The notes beneath the pieces are model-generated. The model saw only the letters and a list, made by a program, of their open reading frames with translations, searched no databases and was not told where the DNA came from. A stretch of DNA of 64,000 bases from contig NZ_CP050177.1 in the NCBI RefSeq assembly GCF_011694815.1, positions 4,317,001 through 4,381,000 on the forward strand. The letters run 5' to 3'. Positions 1-7,184 of this stretch are shown piece after piece; positions within the stretch are counted from its first letter, which is position 1; each line of letters begins with the position of its first letter. Source of the DNA: Streptomyces liangshanensis. Its GTDB lineage: Bacteria; Actinomycetota; Actinomycetes; Streptomycetales; Streptomycetaceae. A program made the translations under genes and the position numbers.

Positions 1-281
1 TCGTCGATGCCCCAGTCCGCGGTGACGGCCGCGAGGCCGCCCTCCGTCACGACGAGGAGCAACGGGCAGCCGGGCCCGGTGGACCGGAGCAACTGGCACA
101 GCGAGCGCACCTGCGGGAGGTCGCGGCGGCCGTCGATGAGGATGACGTCGGCACCGGGGGTGTCGACGAGAGCGGGGCCTTCGGCCGGGGCGACCCGCAC
201 GTTGTGGAGCAGCAGTCCGAGGGCGGGGAGCACCTCCGTCGACGGCTGGAGGGCGTTGGTCAGGAGCAGCAGAGAACTCAT
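1..281 (-). CDS. glnR: GlnR, nitrogen-metabolism response regulator (5' part only)
   Basis: The reverse strand from ATG 281 runs off the left edge and gives about 93 residues starting [15 protein letters not shown] recognise this as the N-terminus of Streptomyces GlnR (SCO4159 in S. coelicolor), an OmpR-like orphan regulator that controls glnA, amtB, nirB and other nitrogen genes. Only the receiver-like domain is in the window, including the stretch [19 protein letters not shown]. GlnR proteins have an atypical receiver domain and no partner kinase, so the missing part should hold the winged-helix DNA-binding domain. The gene is divergent from the hydrolase at 543. Identity is confident from sequence recall; nothing can be said about the C-terminus. 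Confidence 0.93.
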   Translation of the reverse strand, partial: MSSLLLLTNALQPSTEVLPALGLLLHNVRVAPAEGPALVDTPGADVILIDGRRDLPQVRSLCQLLRSTGPGCPLLLVVTEGGLAAVTADWGID

Positions 282-300
282 CGCCGCTCACCTGCCCCGG

Positions 301-354
301 TGGAGCTCGGGTCGTACGTGGAGCTGGTCTCGTACGTGGAGCTGGGGTCGTGCA
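301..354. repeat. Three 18-bp tandem repeats upstream of glnR
   Basis: Three head-to-tail 18-mers of the form TGGAGCTSGKSTCGTACG occupy 301-318, 319-336 and 337-354. They begin 20 bp before the glnR start codon, so they fall in its leader or promoter. Copies 1 and 2 differ at 2-3 positions, and the third diverges at its last bases. They could arise by slippage or act as iterated binding sites. Confidence 0.7.
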
Positions 355-542
355 CGGTTCGCTTGCCCATTACGTCGGTTCCTCCTCGGTCCCTGCGAGG
401 ACGTATGCGGCACTGCTGGTGTTGCGGTGTTCGTAATGCTGCGTTCGTCACGCTGTGACATCTGGCTGTAACAACGAGCGGAAAACGCAAAAGGACCCGG
501 GGGCCACTTTGCCCGGATCCTCTTCGCAGCAGAATAGCCCAC

Positions 543-1382
543 ATGTGCGCAGTGGAAGAGGGTCGATACCGCGGTTCGTCGGACAGCCCGACCGCTCCGA
601 GGGTCGTGCGCACCCTCCTCAGGACCGCGGACGGGGTGCGCCTCGACGCGATGTACGAGCCGTGTACGGCGGGTTTCCCGCAGGATTCGGCGGTGGATCA
701 CGAGGGGTTCCGGGGTACGGCGATCGTCGTCGCGCACGGGTTCACGGGGTCGCTCGACCGGCCCGCGATCCGCCGCGCGGCGGAGGTTCTCGCACGCCGG
801 GCGGCTGTCGTGACGTTCTCCTTCCGCGGGCACGGCGCGTCCGGCGGCCGCTCGACGGTCGGTGACCGCGAGGTGCTCGACGTCGCGGCCGCCGTGGAGT
901 GGGCCCGCGCACTCGGGCACACGCGCGTGGTCACGGTCGGCTTCTCGATGGGCGGCTCGGTGGTGCTGCGCCACGCGGCGCTGCACGGGGGGCGCACGGA
1001 AGCGAGTTCGGACGCGGTGGTCTCCGTCAGTGCGCCCGCTCGCTGGTACTACCGGGGTACGGCTCCGATGCGCCGCCTGCACTGGGTGGTGACGCGGCCC
1101 ACCGGACGGTTCGTGGGGCGCGTGGGCTTCCGTACCCGTATCCATGACCGGGACTGGGACCCGGTGCCGCTCTCGCCGGCCGAGGCGGTCCCGCTGATCG
1201 CCCCGACCCCGCTGCTGGTCGTGCACGGCGACCGCGATCCGTACTTCCCGCTGGACCACCCGCGCATGCTGGCCGCGGCGGGGCCGGCCGAGCTGTGGGT
1301 GGAGCGGGGCATGGGGCACGCGGAGAACGCGGCGGACGAGGCGCTGCTGACGCGGATCGCGGAGTGGCTGGTGCCGGGGTAG
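543..1382 (+). CDS. Alpha/beta hydrolase
   Basis: A 279-residue single-domain alpha/beta hydrolase, probably a cytoplasmic esterase or lipase-like enzyme of unknown substrate. The oxyanion-hole motif HGFTG is at about 65-69, the nucleophile elbow GFSMGG has Ser135, the acid is in HGDRDP (about Asp230/232), and the catalytic His259 is in GMGHAEN. There is no signal peptide. It is divergent from glnR and lies 118 bp before a MoaD/ThiS gene, an arrangement I recall from the S. coelicolor glnR region. The start at 543 is the only reasonable in-frame ATG before the conserved core. Confidence 0.9.
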   Translation: MCAVEEGRYRGSSDSPTAPRVVRTLLRTADGVRLDAMYEPCTAGFPQDSAVDHEGFRGTAIVVAHGFTGSLDRPAIRRAAEVLARRAAVVTFSFRGHGASGGRSTVGDREVLDVAAAVEWARALGHTRVVTVGFSMGGSVVLRHAALHGGRTEASSDAVVSVSAPARWYYRGTAPMRRLHWVVTRPTGRFVGRVGFRTRIHDRDWDPVPLSPAEAVPLIAPTPLLVVHGDRDPYFPLDHPRMLAAAGPAELWVERGMGHAENAADEALLTRIAEWLVPG

Positions 1383-1500
1383 GCGGTGGGGTGGGGCCGC
1401 TCGGTGGCCGCTCGGTGATGGAGCGGTGTGTGACGTTGTCCACGTGTCGTTCATCATGAGAGGCCGACGACGCCGACGACTGACGTGAGGGAGAGGTGTC

Positions 1501-1755
1501 ATGGCAGCGGGCACGATCCGCTACTGGGCCGCCGCCAAGGCCGCGGCCGGGACGGCGGAGGAGCCGTACACCGCCGACAACCTGGCAGAAGCGCTCGCCG
1601 CGGTCCGGCTGAACCACCCGGGCGAACTGGTCCTGGTGCTCCAGCGGTGCTCGTTCCTGGTCGACGGCGCCCCCGTGGGGACCCGCGGGCATGAGACCGT
1701 ACGGCTTGCCGAGGGCGGCACGGTCGAGGTGCTCCCGCCGTTCGCAGGAGGGTGA
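1501..1755 (+). CDS. MoaD/ThiS family sulfur-carrier-like protein
   Basis: An 84-residue beta-grasp (ubiquitin-like) protein ending in PPFAGG. The terminal Gly-Gly is the hallmark of MoaD/ThiS proteins, which are adenylated and thiocarboxylated to donate sulfur for molybdopterin, thiamine or cysteine synthesis. The Shine-Dalgarno GAGGGAGAGG lies just before ATG 1501. The next gene starts 11 bp downstream, so the two may be cotranscribed. The specific acceptor pathway cannot be told from sequence; a cysteine or sulfur role fits the cysA-like operon 3.5 kb away. Confidence 0.85.
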   Translation: MAAGTIRYWAAAKAAAGTAEEPYTADNLAEALAAVRLNHPGELVLVLQRCSFLVDGAPVGTRGHETVRLAEGGTVEVLPPFAGG

Positions 1756-1765
1756 ACCGCACAGC

Positions 1766-3847
1766 ATGAGCGACGATCAGCAGAACCCGTACGGTCCGGG
1801 ACACGACCAGTACGGCCGACCGCACGACCCCTACCGGGGCGGCCCCGAGGACCCGGCGCCGACGGCCGATCCGTACGCCGCGGGGGCCGGGGCTCCGGCG
1901 GACCCGTACCAGGGCGGGCCGCAGGTGCCCGGGCAGGCGTCGTACGGGGGCTGGGCCGAGCCGCGGCAGGCGGCGCCGTCGGCGCCCGCCTCGCAGACGT
2001 GGGAGGGCCAGACGTGGGACACGCAGTACCAACCGCACGTCCAGCGCCAGCAGCCGCCCGCCCAGCAGCAGCCGCAGCCGTCCGCTCAGCAGCAGCACCA
2101 GCAGCAGGCGTCCGCCGCGGACACGGCGTACCTGCCGGCGCAGGGCGCGTACCCCCTGCCCCCGGAGAACCCGGCCCAGGCCCCGGCGCCGGCCGCGTAC
2201 GAGCCGCGCCGCAGGGGCCGCCACCAGGCGCCCGCGGCCGCGCCTGCCACTGACGGGTACGGGGGGCCGGGAGGGAGGTCGTACGGCGGCCCCGAGGGCC
2301 TGGGGTCGTTCGCGGGCCCGGGGTCGTACGGGGGACCCGCCGGAGCGGGGTCGTACGGAGGGCCCGCGGGAGCCGGGTCTCCTGCGGGGGCCGGGGGCCA
2401 TCCCGGGCCCGCGGCGCCGAACGGGTCCGTGGGGCCCCGCGGACCCGTCACGCCTGAGGCGCACGGCGGTCCCGGGACCCAGGGAGGTCCCACCGGCCCG
2501 ACCGGATACGGGGCACCCGCGGCGGAGACCGGGGCGGCCCGGGGCCACTCGGGGTCCGACGGGCGGACGGGGTCCGGCCCGTACGCGGGGCCGGACGGAT
2601 ACCCGGCGTCCGGCGCGCACACCGCGTCCGCCGGATACGGGGCGGCGTCCGACGGACGCGGGGCGTCTTCCGCGCACCCGGGACCGAACGGCCAGCCGGG
2701 ATCGAACGGCTACCCGGGATCGAACGGGCACCCGGGATCGAACGGGCACCCGGCGTCCGGCGCGCACACCGCGTCCGCCGGATACGGGGCGGCGTCCGAC
2801 GGACGCGGGGCGTCTTCCGCGCACCCGGGACCGAACGGTCAGCCGGGACCGAACGGGCACGCAGGCCCCGACGGGCAGGCCCGGCCCCACGCCTACCCGG
2901 CGTCCCCCGCGCCCATGGGGTCCGGTGCCTACGCGGCCTCAGGGGCCCACGTCGGCCCCGCGCAGGGTGCCGGCGGCCCCTTCGGCGCGTTCGGCCAGGG
3001 GCCGGGTCAGGGAGGCCCCCAGGCCGCCCCCGCGTCCACCCCCACGCCCGCCGACGGATACAGCCCGCCCACCACCCTGGGCAACGCCCGCATCACCGAC
3101 GCCCAGCGCGCCCGTGCCGAGGGGCGGTCGCCGATCATCCCGCCCGGCATGCAGCCCGCGGGGCTCACCGCGCTGCTCGGGCTGCTCCTCGCCGGGGGCG
3201 CCGCCCTCGGCCCGTACGGCCTGCTCGTCCCGCTCGTCCTGCTCCAGGCCGTCACCGCAGCCGGGTGGTTCCGGCTCAACGGCATGTGGCCGGCCCGCCA
3301 GGGCATCGCGCTCGCGTTCCTCGGCGGGCTGGTCTCCGACGTCGTCCTGCTGTCCGTGGGCAAGGAGAACGGCCCCGCCGCGATCCTCGGCACGCTCGGC
3401 ATCTGGGTGCTGCTGACGCTCGTACTCCAGCTGCGCAGCCACGCGGGCGCCGACGAGCGCATGCAGGGCCTGATGGCCACCGTCGCCTCGGCCGCGCTCG
3501 CCATCCTCGCCACCGGCCATCTCGCGGCCGTCCCGGACGCGGTGGTCGTCGGCGCGATCGCCGTCGCCGTGGCGACCGTCGCGCGGGCGCTGCCGCTGCC
3601 CGGCGTGGTCTCCGTCGTCGTGGCCCTGCTGGCCGCGACCGGCGCCGGGCTCGTGGCGGGCGGACTGACGGACCTCGGGGCGAAGGGCGCGCTGCTCGGC
3701 CTCGGGGCCGGGGTGTGCGCGCTGATCGGTCTGCGCGCGGCGAGTTACGACTACCCGTCGCGCTTCGTGCACATGACGGCCGGGGTGGCGCTGCCGCTCA
3801 CGGCCGCCGCGCCGGCGGTGTACCTGCTGGGCCGCGCGCTGTCCTGA
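1766..3847 (+). CDS. Pro/Gly-rich repeat protein with C-terminal multi-pass membrane domain
   Basis: A 693-residue protein in two parts. Residues 1 to about 450 are low complexity (Pro, Gly, Ala, Gln, Ser), starting MSDDQQNPYGPG and containing NGQPG/NGHPG-type repeats, and are probably an unstructured cytoplasmic tail. From about residue 465 there are six to eight hydrophobic segments (for example LTALLGLLLAGGAALGPYG and LVPLVLLQAVTAAGWF), so the C-terminal third is an integral membrane domain. The start chosen is ATG 1766, 11 bp after the preceding stop; an upstream in-frame extension would overlap the MoaD gene. The tail contains a 91-bp exact internal duplication. Its function is unknown; similar proline-rich membrane proteins are common in Streptomyces. 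Confidence 0.8.
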   Translation: MSDDQQNPYGPGHDQYGRPHDPYRGGPEDPAPTADPYAAGAGAPADPYQGGPQVPGQASYGGWAEPRQAAPSAPASQTWEGQTWDTQYQPHVQRQQPPAQQQPQPSAQQQHQQQASAADTAYLPAQGAYPLPPENPAQAPAPAAYEPRRRGRHQAPAAAPATDGYGGPGGRSYGGPEGLGSFAGPGSYGGPAGAGSYGGPAGAGSPAGAGGHPGPAAPNGSVGPRGPVTPEAHGGPGTQGGPTGPTGYGAPAAETGAARGHSGSDGRTGSGPYAGPDGYPASGAHTASAGYGAASDGRGASSAHPGPNGQPGSNGYPGSNGHPGSNGHPASGAHTASAGYGAASDGRGASSAHPGPNGQPGPNGHAGPDGQARPHAYPASPAPMGSGAYAASGAHVGPAQGAGGPFGAFGQGPGQGGPQAAPASTPTPADGYSPPTTLGNARITDAQRARAEGRSPIIPPGMQPAGLTALLGLLLAGGAALGPYGLLVPLVLLQAVTAAGWFRLNGMWPARQGIALAFLGGLVSDVVLLSVGKENGPAAILGTLGIWVLLTLVLQLRSHAGADERMQGLMATVASAALAILATGHLAAVPDAVVVGAIAVAVATVARALPLPGVVSVVVALLAATGAGLVAGGLTDLGAKGALLGLGAGVCALIGLRAASYDYPSRFVHMTAGVALPLTAAAPAVYLLGRALS
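2601..2838 (+). repeat. 91-bp perfect direct repeat inside the Pro/Gly-rich tail
   Basis: Bases 2601-2691 and 2748-2838 are identical over 91 bp with a period of 147 bp (49 codons), so the duplication keeps the frame. Between and around the copies are shorter GSNGHPG/GPNGQPG repeats of 18-21 bp. The lack of divergence points to a recent duplication or gene conversion. Confidence 0.9.
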
Positions 3848-3886
3848 GCGAGGACTGAGCGAGGTCCGAGCGAGGCCTGAGCGAGG
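3843..3886 (+). repeat. Four 11-bp tandem repeats overlapping the stop codon
   Basis: Units CCTGAGCGAGG, ACTGAGCGAGG, TCCGAGCGAGG and CCTGAGCGAGG run from 3843 to 3886. The first unit contains the TGA stop of the membrane-protein gene (3845-3847). The other units carry the duplicated gene end into non-coding DNA. Confidence 0.85.
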
Positions 3887-4142
3887 AGGCGGGGGCGGGC
3901 GGTCCGCGATGACGGAACGCCCGCCCCCGCCGACGCCCGCCCCGCCAAGACCCCGCCCACGCCAACTCCCGCCTGTATCCCACCTGTACGTGACCTGTGT
4001 ACGCCCGTACAGGCCGGGAACCGTTCGTTCCCCCCGGACGTCGATCCCTCCGGCGAGAGCGCTTCCGGCCGGGGTTACGCTCACGGTCGTCAGGGGGGCC
4101 CGGAATCGAACAGAGAACAATCAGGGTGGGGGACACCGAGCA

Positions 4143-4895
4143 ATGCGCGCACTGCGAATACTGCTGATACTCGTCGTGATCTTCGGAGGGCTGTTCGTCG
4201 CCGCGGACCGCGCCGCCGTCTACTTCGCCCAGGGGCAGGTCGCCGACAAGATCAGGACGAGCCAGGGGCTCAGCTCCACCCCCACGGTCTCCATCAAGGG
4301 CTTCCCGTTCCTGACCCAGGTCGTGGGCTCCTCGCTGGACCAGGTGGACATCAGCATGGGCAGCCTCGACGCCACCGCGGAGGGCCAGACGGTCAAGGTG
4401 ACCGACGTCCACGCGGAACTGCGGGACGTCACCATCGACAGCAGCTTCTCCTCCGCCACGGCCGGACAGGCCAGCGGCTCGGCGCGCGTCTCGTACGCGG
4501 ACCTCGCGAGGACGGCGCCGAAGGGCGCGACCATCGGTTACGCGGGCGCCGAGCGCGCCGCCAAGGGCCAGGTCAAGATCTCGGGCCCGGCGACCGACAT
4601 CCTGGCGGGCGCGGACATCCCCGTCCCCGACGTCGTGGCCGGCGCCCTCCAGGGCCAGGACATCACTGTGTACTGCACGGCGGCGCTCAAGGGCGGCAAC
4701 ACCGCCACGTTCCAGGCCGTCGAGGTCGGCGACCTGCCGATCCCCGGCCTGGACGACCAGATCAAGGGCCTGGTCGACTCGTACGACCTGAAGATCGACG
4801 GCCTCCCGTCGAGCATCACCCTGGACAAGGTCACCGCCACCGAAGAAGGCCTCCGCTTCTCCGGCAACGGCACGAACGTCGCCCTCGCGGGCTGA
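4143..4895 (+). CDS. LmeA/DUF2993 family phospholipid-binding protein
   Basis: A 250-residue exported protein of the DUF2993 family, whose best-known member is mycobacterial LmeA, a periplasmic phospholipid-binding protein involved in lipomannan elongation. The N-terminus is a signal or anchor segment (MRALRILLILVVIFGGLFVAAD). It is followed by the family beginning VADKIRTSQGLSSTPTVSIKGFPFL and repeating beta-rich segments. ATG 4143 fits the signal peptide start; longer in-frame starts run back into the 295-bp gap. The gene sits alone between the membrane protein and the sulfur operon. Its lipid ligand in Streptomyces is unknown. Confidence 0.85.
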   Translation: MRALRILLILVVIFGGLFVAADRAAVYFAQGQVADKIRTSQGLSSTPTVSIKGFPFLTQVVGSSLDQVDISMGSLDATAEGQTVKVTDVHAELRDVTIDSSFSSATAGQASGSARVSYADLARTAPKGATIGYAGAERAAKGQVKISGPATDILAGADIPVPDVVAGALQGQDITVYCTAALKGGNTATFQAVEVGDLPIPGLDDQIKGLVDSYDLKIDGLPSSITLDKVTATEEGLRFSGNGTNVALAG

Positions 4896-5005
4896 GGGGC
4901 GGACGCCGCCGGTCGCTCCTCTTGACCGCCGCGGCGCGGGATTCCTGGGGTCATCCGATTTCGTCTCGCATGTCGGACGATCGCGTCTCGCCATTTGACA
5001 CGGCG

Positions 5006-5035
5006 GTGACATGTCCGGCATGACGTACCTACGAT
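5006..5035 (+). promoter_or_regulatory. Probable promoter of the leader peptide/cysA transcript
   Basis: A -35-like GTGACA (5006-5011) and a -10-like TACGAT (5030-5035) are separated by 18 bp. Transcription would then begin at about 5042-5043, on or next to ATG 5043, giving a leaderless small ORF. A better TTGACA at 4995-5000 is too far (29 bp) from this -10. Confidence 0.6.
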
Positions 5036-5042
5036 CGGAACC

Positions 5043-5123
5043 ATGATGCGACAGGCGGACCTCACGAAGCGGCGGGCAGTGGACCTGTGCCGCGTTTCCG
5101 CCATGCTCTGTCGCACTTTCTGA
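5043..5123 (+). CDS. Putative Cys-containing leader peptide upstream of cysA
   Basis: A 26-codon ORF starting MMRQADLTKRRAV and containing DLCRVSAMLCR, with two Cys codons near its end (TGC and TGT). It belongs to the group annotated in Streptomyces as 'putative leader peptide' upstream of sulfur genes. Related Cys-rich leaderless uORFs in mycobacteria attenuate downstream genes according to cysteinyl-tRNA supply. The stop is 174 bp before the sulfurtransferase start. The predicted +1 coincides with the ATG, so no ribosome-binding site is expected and none is seen. A 7-bp inverted repeat (5126-5132/5173-5179) follows, but a clear terminator/antiterminator pair is not obvious. Confidence 0.75.
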   Translation: MMRQADLTKRRAVDLCRVSAMLCRTF

Positions 5124-5297
5124 GCGGGCCCGTTCTCTCAGGTTCTCCCGCACTCCCGTGAACGCAATCGCCCGGGCCCTCGTGTGCTCAGTCAGGGCCC
5201 CCCACGCGTCGTAAGCAGGCCTCCCCGCCCTGTGCGCGGAAGCCGCTCCCCGCCCCACCCGCACCATCTCGCCGTATCTGCCCCGGAGGAGAACAGC

Positions 5298-6137
5298 ATG
5301 AGCCGCAGTGACGTCCTGGTAGACGCCGACTGGGTCGAGGCCCACATCGACGACCCGAAGGTTGTCATCGTCGAGGTCGACGAGGACACCTCGGCCTACG
5401 ACAAGAACCACATCAAGAACGCCGTCAGGATCGACTGGAAGACCGACCTCCAGGACCCGGTCCGCCGTGACTTCGTCGACCAGGAGGGCTTCGAGAAGCT
5501 CCTGTCCGCGAAGGGCATCGGTAACGACGACACCGTCATCCTGTACGGCGGCAACAACAACTGGTTCGCGTCCTACGCGTACTGGTACTTCAAGCTGTAC
5601 GGCCACGACTCCGTCAAGCTTCTCGACGGTGGCCGCAAGAAGTGGGAGCTGGACTCCCGCGACCTGGTCGAGGCCGTGCCGCAGCGCGCCGAGACCTCGT
5701 ACCGGGCCAAGGCCCAGAACACCGCCATCCGCGCCTTCCGTGACGACGCCGTCGCCGCGATCGGCACGCAGAACCTGGTCGACGTGCGCTCGCCCGACGA
5801 GTTCAGCGGCAAGCTGCTCGCCCCCGCGCACCTCCCCCAGGAGCAGTCGCAGCGCCCCGGCCACATCCCGACCGCGCGCAACATCCCGTGGTCGAAGAAC
5901 GCCAACGACGACGGTACGTTCCGCTCCGACGACGAGCTCAAGGAGCTGTACGCCGAGGAGCAGATCGACCTCTCCAAGGACACCGTCGCGTACTGCCGTA
6001 TCGGCGAGCGCTCGGCCCTGACGTGGTTCGTCCTGCACGAGCTGCTCGGTGTCGAGAACGTCAAGAACTACGACGGCTCGTGGACCGAGTACGGCTCCCT
6101 CGTGGGTGTGCCGATCGAGCTCGGCGCCAACAAGTAA
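5298..6137 (+). CDS. cysA: Sulfurtransferase (rhodanese type, CysA/SseA family)
   Basis: A 279-residue two-domain rhodanese. Each half is a rhodanese fold; the second carries the active loop CRIGERS with the sulfur-accepting Cys233. This type transfers sulfane sulfur from thiosulfate or mercaptopyruvate to cyanide or other acceptors. Actinobacterial copies are named cysA (not the sulfate-transport ATPase). ATG 5298 follows a strong GGAGGA (5285-5290). The gene is followed by the DUF1416 gene 28 bp downstream, so the two form one operon preceded by the Cys leader peptide. Coupling to cysteine supply is inferred from that leader. Confidence 0.93.
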   Translation: MSRSDVLVDADWVEAHIDDPKVVIVEVDEDTSAYDKNHIKNAVRIDWKTDLQDPVRRDFVDQEGFEKLLSAKGIGNDDTVILYGGNNNWFASYAYWYFKLYGHDSVKLLDGGRKKWELDSRDLVEAVPQRAETSYRAKAQNTAIRAFRDDAVAAIGTQNLVDVRSPDEFSGKLLAPAHLPQEQSQRPGHIPTARNIPWSKNANDDGTFRSDDELKELYAEEQIDLSKDTVAYCRIGERSALTWFVLHELLGVENVKNYDGSWTEYGSLVGVPIELGANK

Positions 6138-6165
6138 TCCGTCCCGACCTGTAAGGACTGAACGT

Positions 6166-6453
6166 ATGTGTGGAGCACAGGCCGGCGGCCCCGACGCCTC
6201 GACGATCAAGCCCGGTGAAACGACCATCCAGGGTTCCGTGACCAAGGACGGCCAGCCCGTCACCGGTTACGTACGCCTGCTGGACTCGACCGGCGAGTTC
6301 ACCGCGGAGGTCCCGACCTCGGCGACCGGACAGTTCCGCTTCTACGCGGCCGAGGGCACATGGACCGTACGGGCCCTCGTCCCCGGCGGCACGGCGGACC
6401 GCACGGTCGTCGCGCAGACGGGCGGCCTCTCGGAGGTCGCGATCGCGGTCTGA
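6166..6453 (+). CDS. DUF1416 protein
   Basis: A 95-residue protein starting MCGAQAGGPDAS. It is a single beta-sandwich of the carboxypeptidase-regulatory-like (DUF1416) type: a TTIQGSVTKDGQPVTGYVRLLDSTGEF strand pattern and a VRALVPGG turn. Members almost always follow the cysA-type sulfurtransferase in actinobacteria, so a sulfur-related partner role is likely, but no biochemical function is established. The N-terminal Cys2 could be a sulfur acceptor; this is a guess. The operon ends at the strong terminator 59 bp further on. Confidence 0.88.
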   Translation: MCGAQAGGPDASTIKPGETTIQGSVTKDGQPVTGYVRLLDSTGEFTAEVPTSATGQFRFYAAEGTWTVRALVPGGTADRTVVAQTGGLSEVAIAV

Positions 6454-6511
6454 GCGACGCGCGACGGACACAGTCGACGCCTATGGGTCGACGGACAAAG
6501 TAGTGACCGGC

Positions 6512-6565
6512 CGGAGGGCCGCACCCCAGGGGGTTGGACGCCACTGGAAGGGGTGCGGCCCTCCG
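6512..6565 (+). terminator. Strong hairpin terminator after the sulfur operon
   Basis: Perfect 16-bp arms CGGAGGGCCGCACCCC (6512-6527) and its complement (6550-6565) flank a 22-nt loop. It lies between the plus-strand sulfur operon and the minus-strand gene ending at 6612, so it can serve both directions. There is no U tract, as is usual in Streptomyces. Confidence 0.85.
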
Positions 6566-6611
6566 CGCCGTTCGCGTTCCCCGCGGCGGATCCCGGACGC
6601 TTGTCACCTTC

Positions 6612-6980
6612 TCAGGGCCGGAGTTGCCGTGCCTGCGGGTCGTAGCAGTTGAGGCCCATGGACGAAGCGACCTCCGCCGCGTGGGCGGATGCCTCGACCG
6701 CCATGCTCCAGCGCACGGGGAAGTAGATCAGCGGGCCGCGGGCCTCGCTGATCAGCGGCCCGGTCGACCAAGGCGAGAGGTCGTCCTCGTCCTCGGTGTC
6801 CGCGGTGAGATCCCGCCACCGTTCCAGGAGCGCGGCCACGAAGGCCGCTATGCGCTCCACGGGCGGAACCGCGGGCTCCCGCGCGCCGATGTACCGGTCG
6901 TACAGCTCGGTGAAGCACCGGGATGCGAGGGCGTCGTCCGCCGGGCGCGGGCCCTCCCACACAGCCAGGTCGTAGCTCAT
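6612..6980 (-). CDS. Hypothetical protein (MSYDLAVWEG type)
   Basis: A 122-residue cytoplasmic protein starting MSYDLAVWEGPRPADD, with a central helical part (VERIAAFVAALLERWRDLTAD) and an acidic linker followed by LSPWSTGPLISEARGPLIYF. The same opening motif occurs in many small actinobacterial hypothetical proteins, but I do not know a function. There is no signal peptide, no membrane segment and no Cys pairs. It is a single-gene unit converging on the sulfur operon terminator and divergent from the gene at 7185. Confidence 0.75.
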   Translation of the reverse strand: MSYDLAVWEGPRPADDALASRCFTELYDRYIGAREPAVPPVERIAAFVAALLERWRDLTADTEDEDDLSPWSTGPLISEARGPLIYFPVRWSMAVEASAHAAEVASSMGLNCYDPQARQLRP

Positions 6981-7184
6981 GGACGCACCCTGCCATTCGT
7001 CACTGACACCGGGACCAGGGGGCGAGGGGCCGGGCAGGTCTGTGGATTTGGGGTGAACGCATGTTCATCATGACAGGTCAGCGCCGTTTTTCGTAGGACG
7101 GAACGCACAGTTCGCGAGGCTTGTCCGGTCCGTTCCGTGCCGCTCAGAATCTCCTTCGTGCGTCATTCGCGGACTGGGGGAACG

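Noticed and set aside
1499..2890. Long minus-strand Arg/Gly/Pro frames opposite the Pro/Gly-rich gene
   Set aside because: They mirror the repeat codons of the real gene, lack a ribosome site and have no recognisable domain.
4995..5000. TTGACA as the -35 of the cysA leader promoter
   Set aside because: It is 29 bp from the best -10; GTGACA at 5006 gives the proper 18-bp spacing.
5126..5179. GGGCCCG/CGGGCCC as the attenuator hairpin of cysA
   Set aside because: Only 7 bp with a 40-nt loop and no competing structure; too weak to call.
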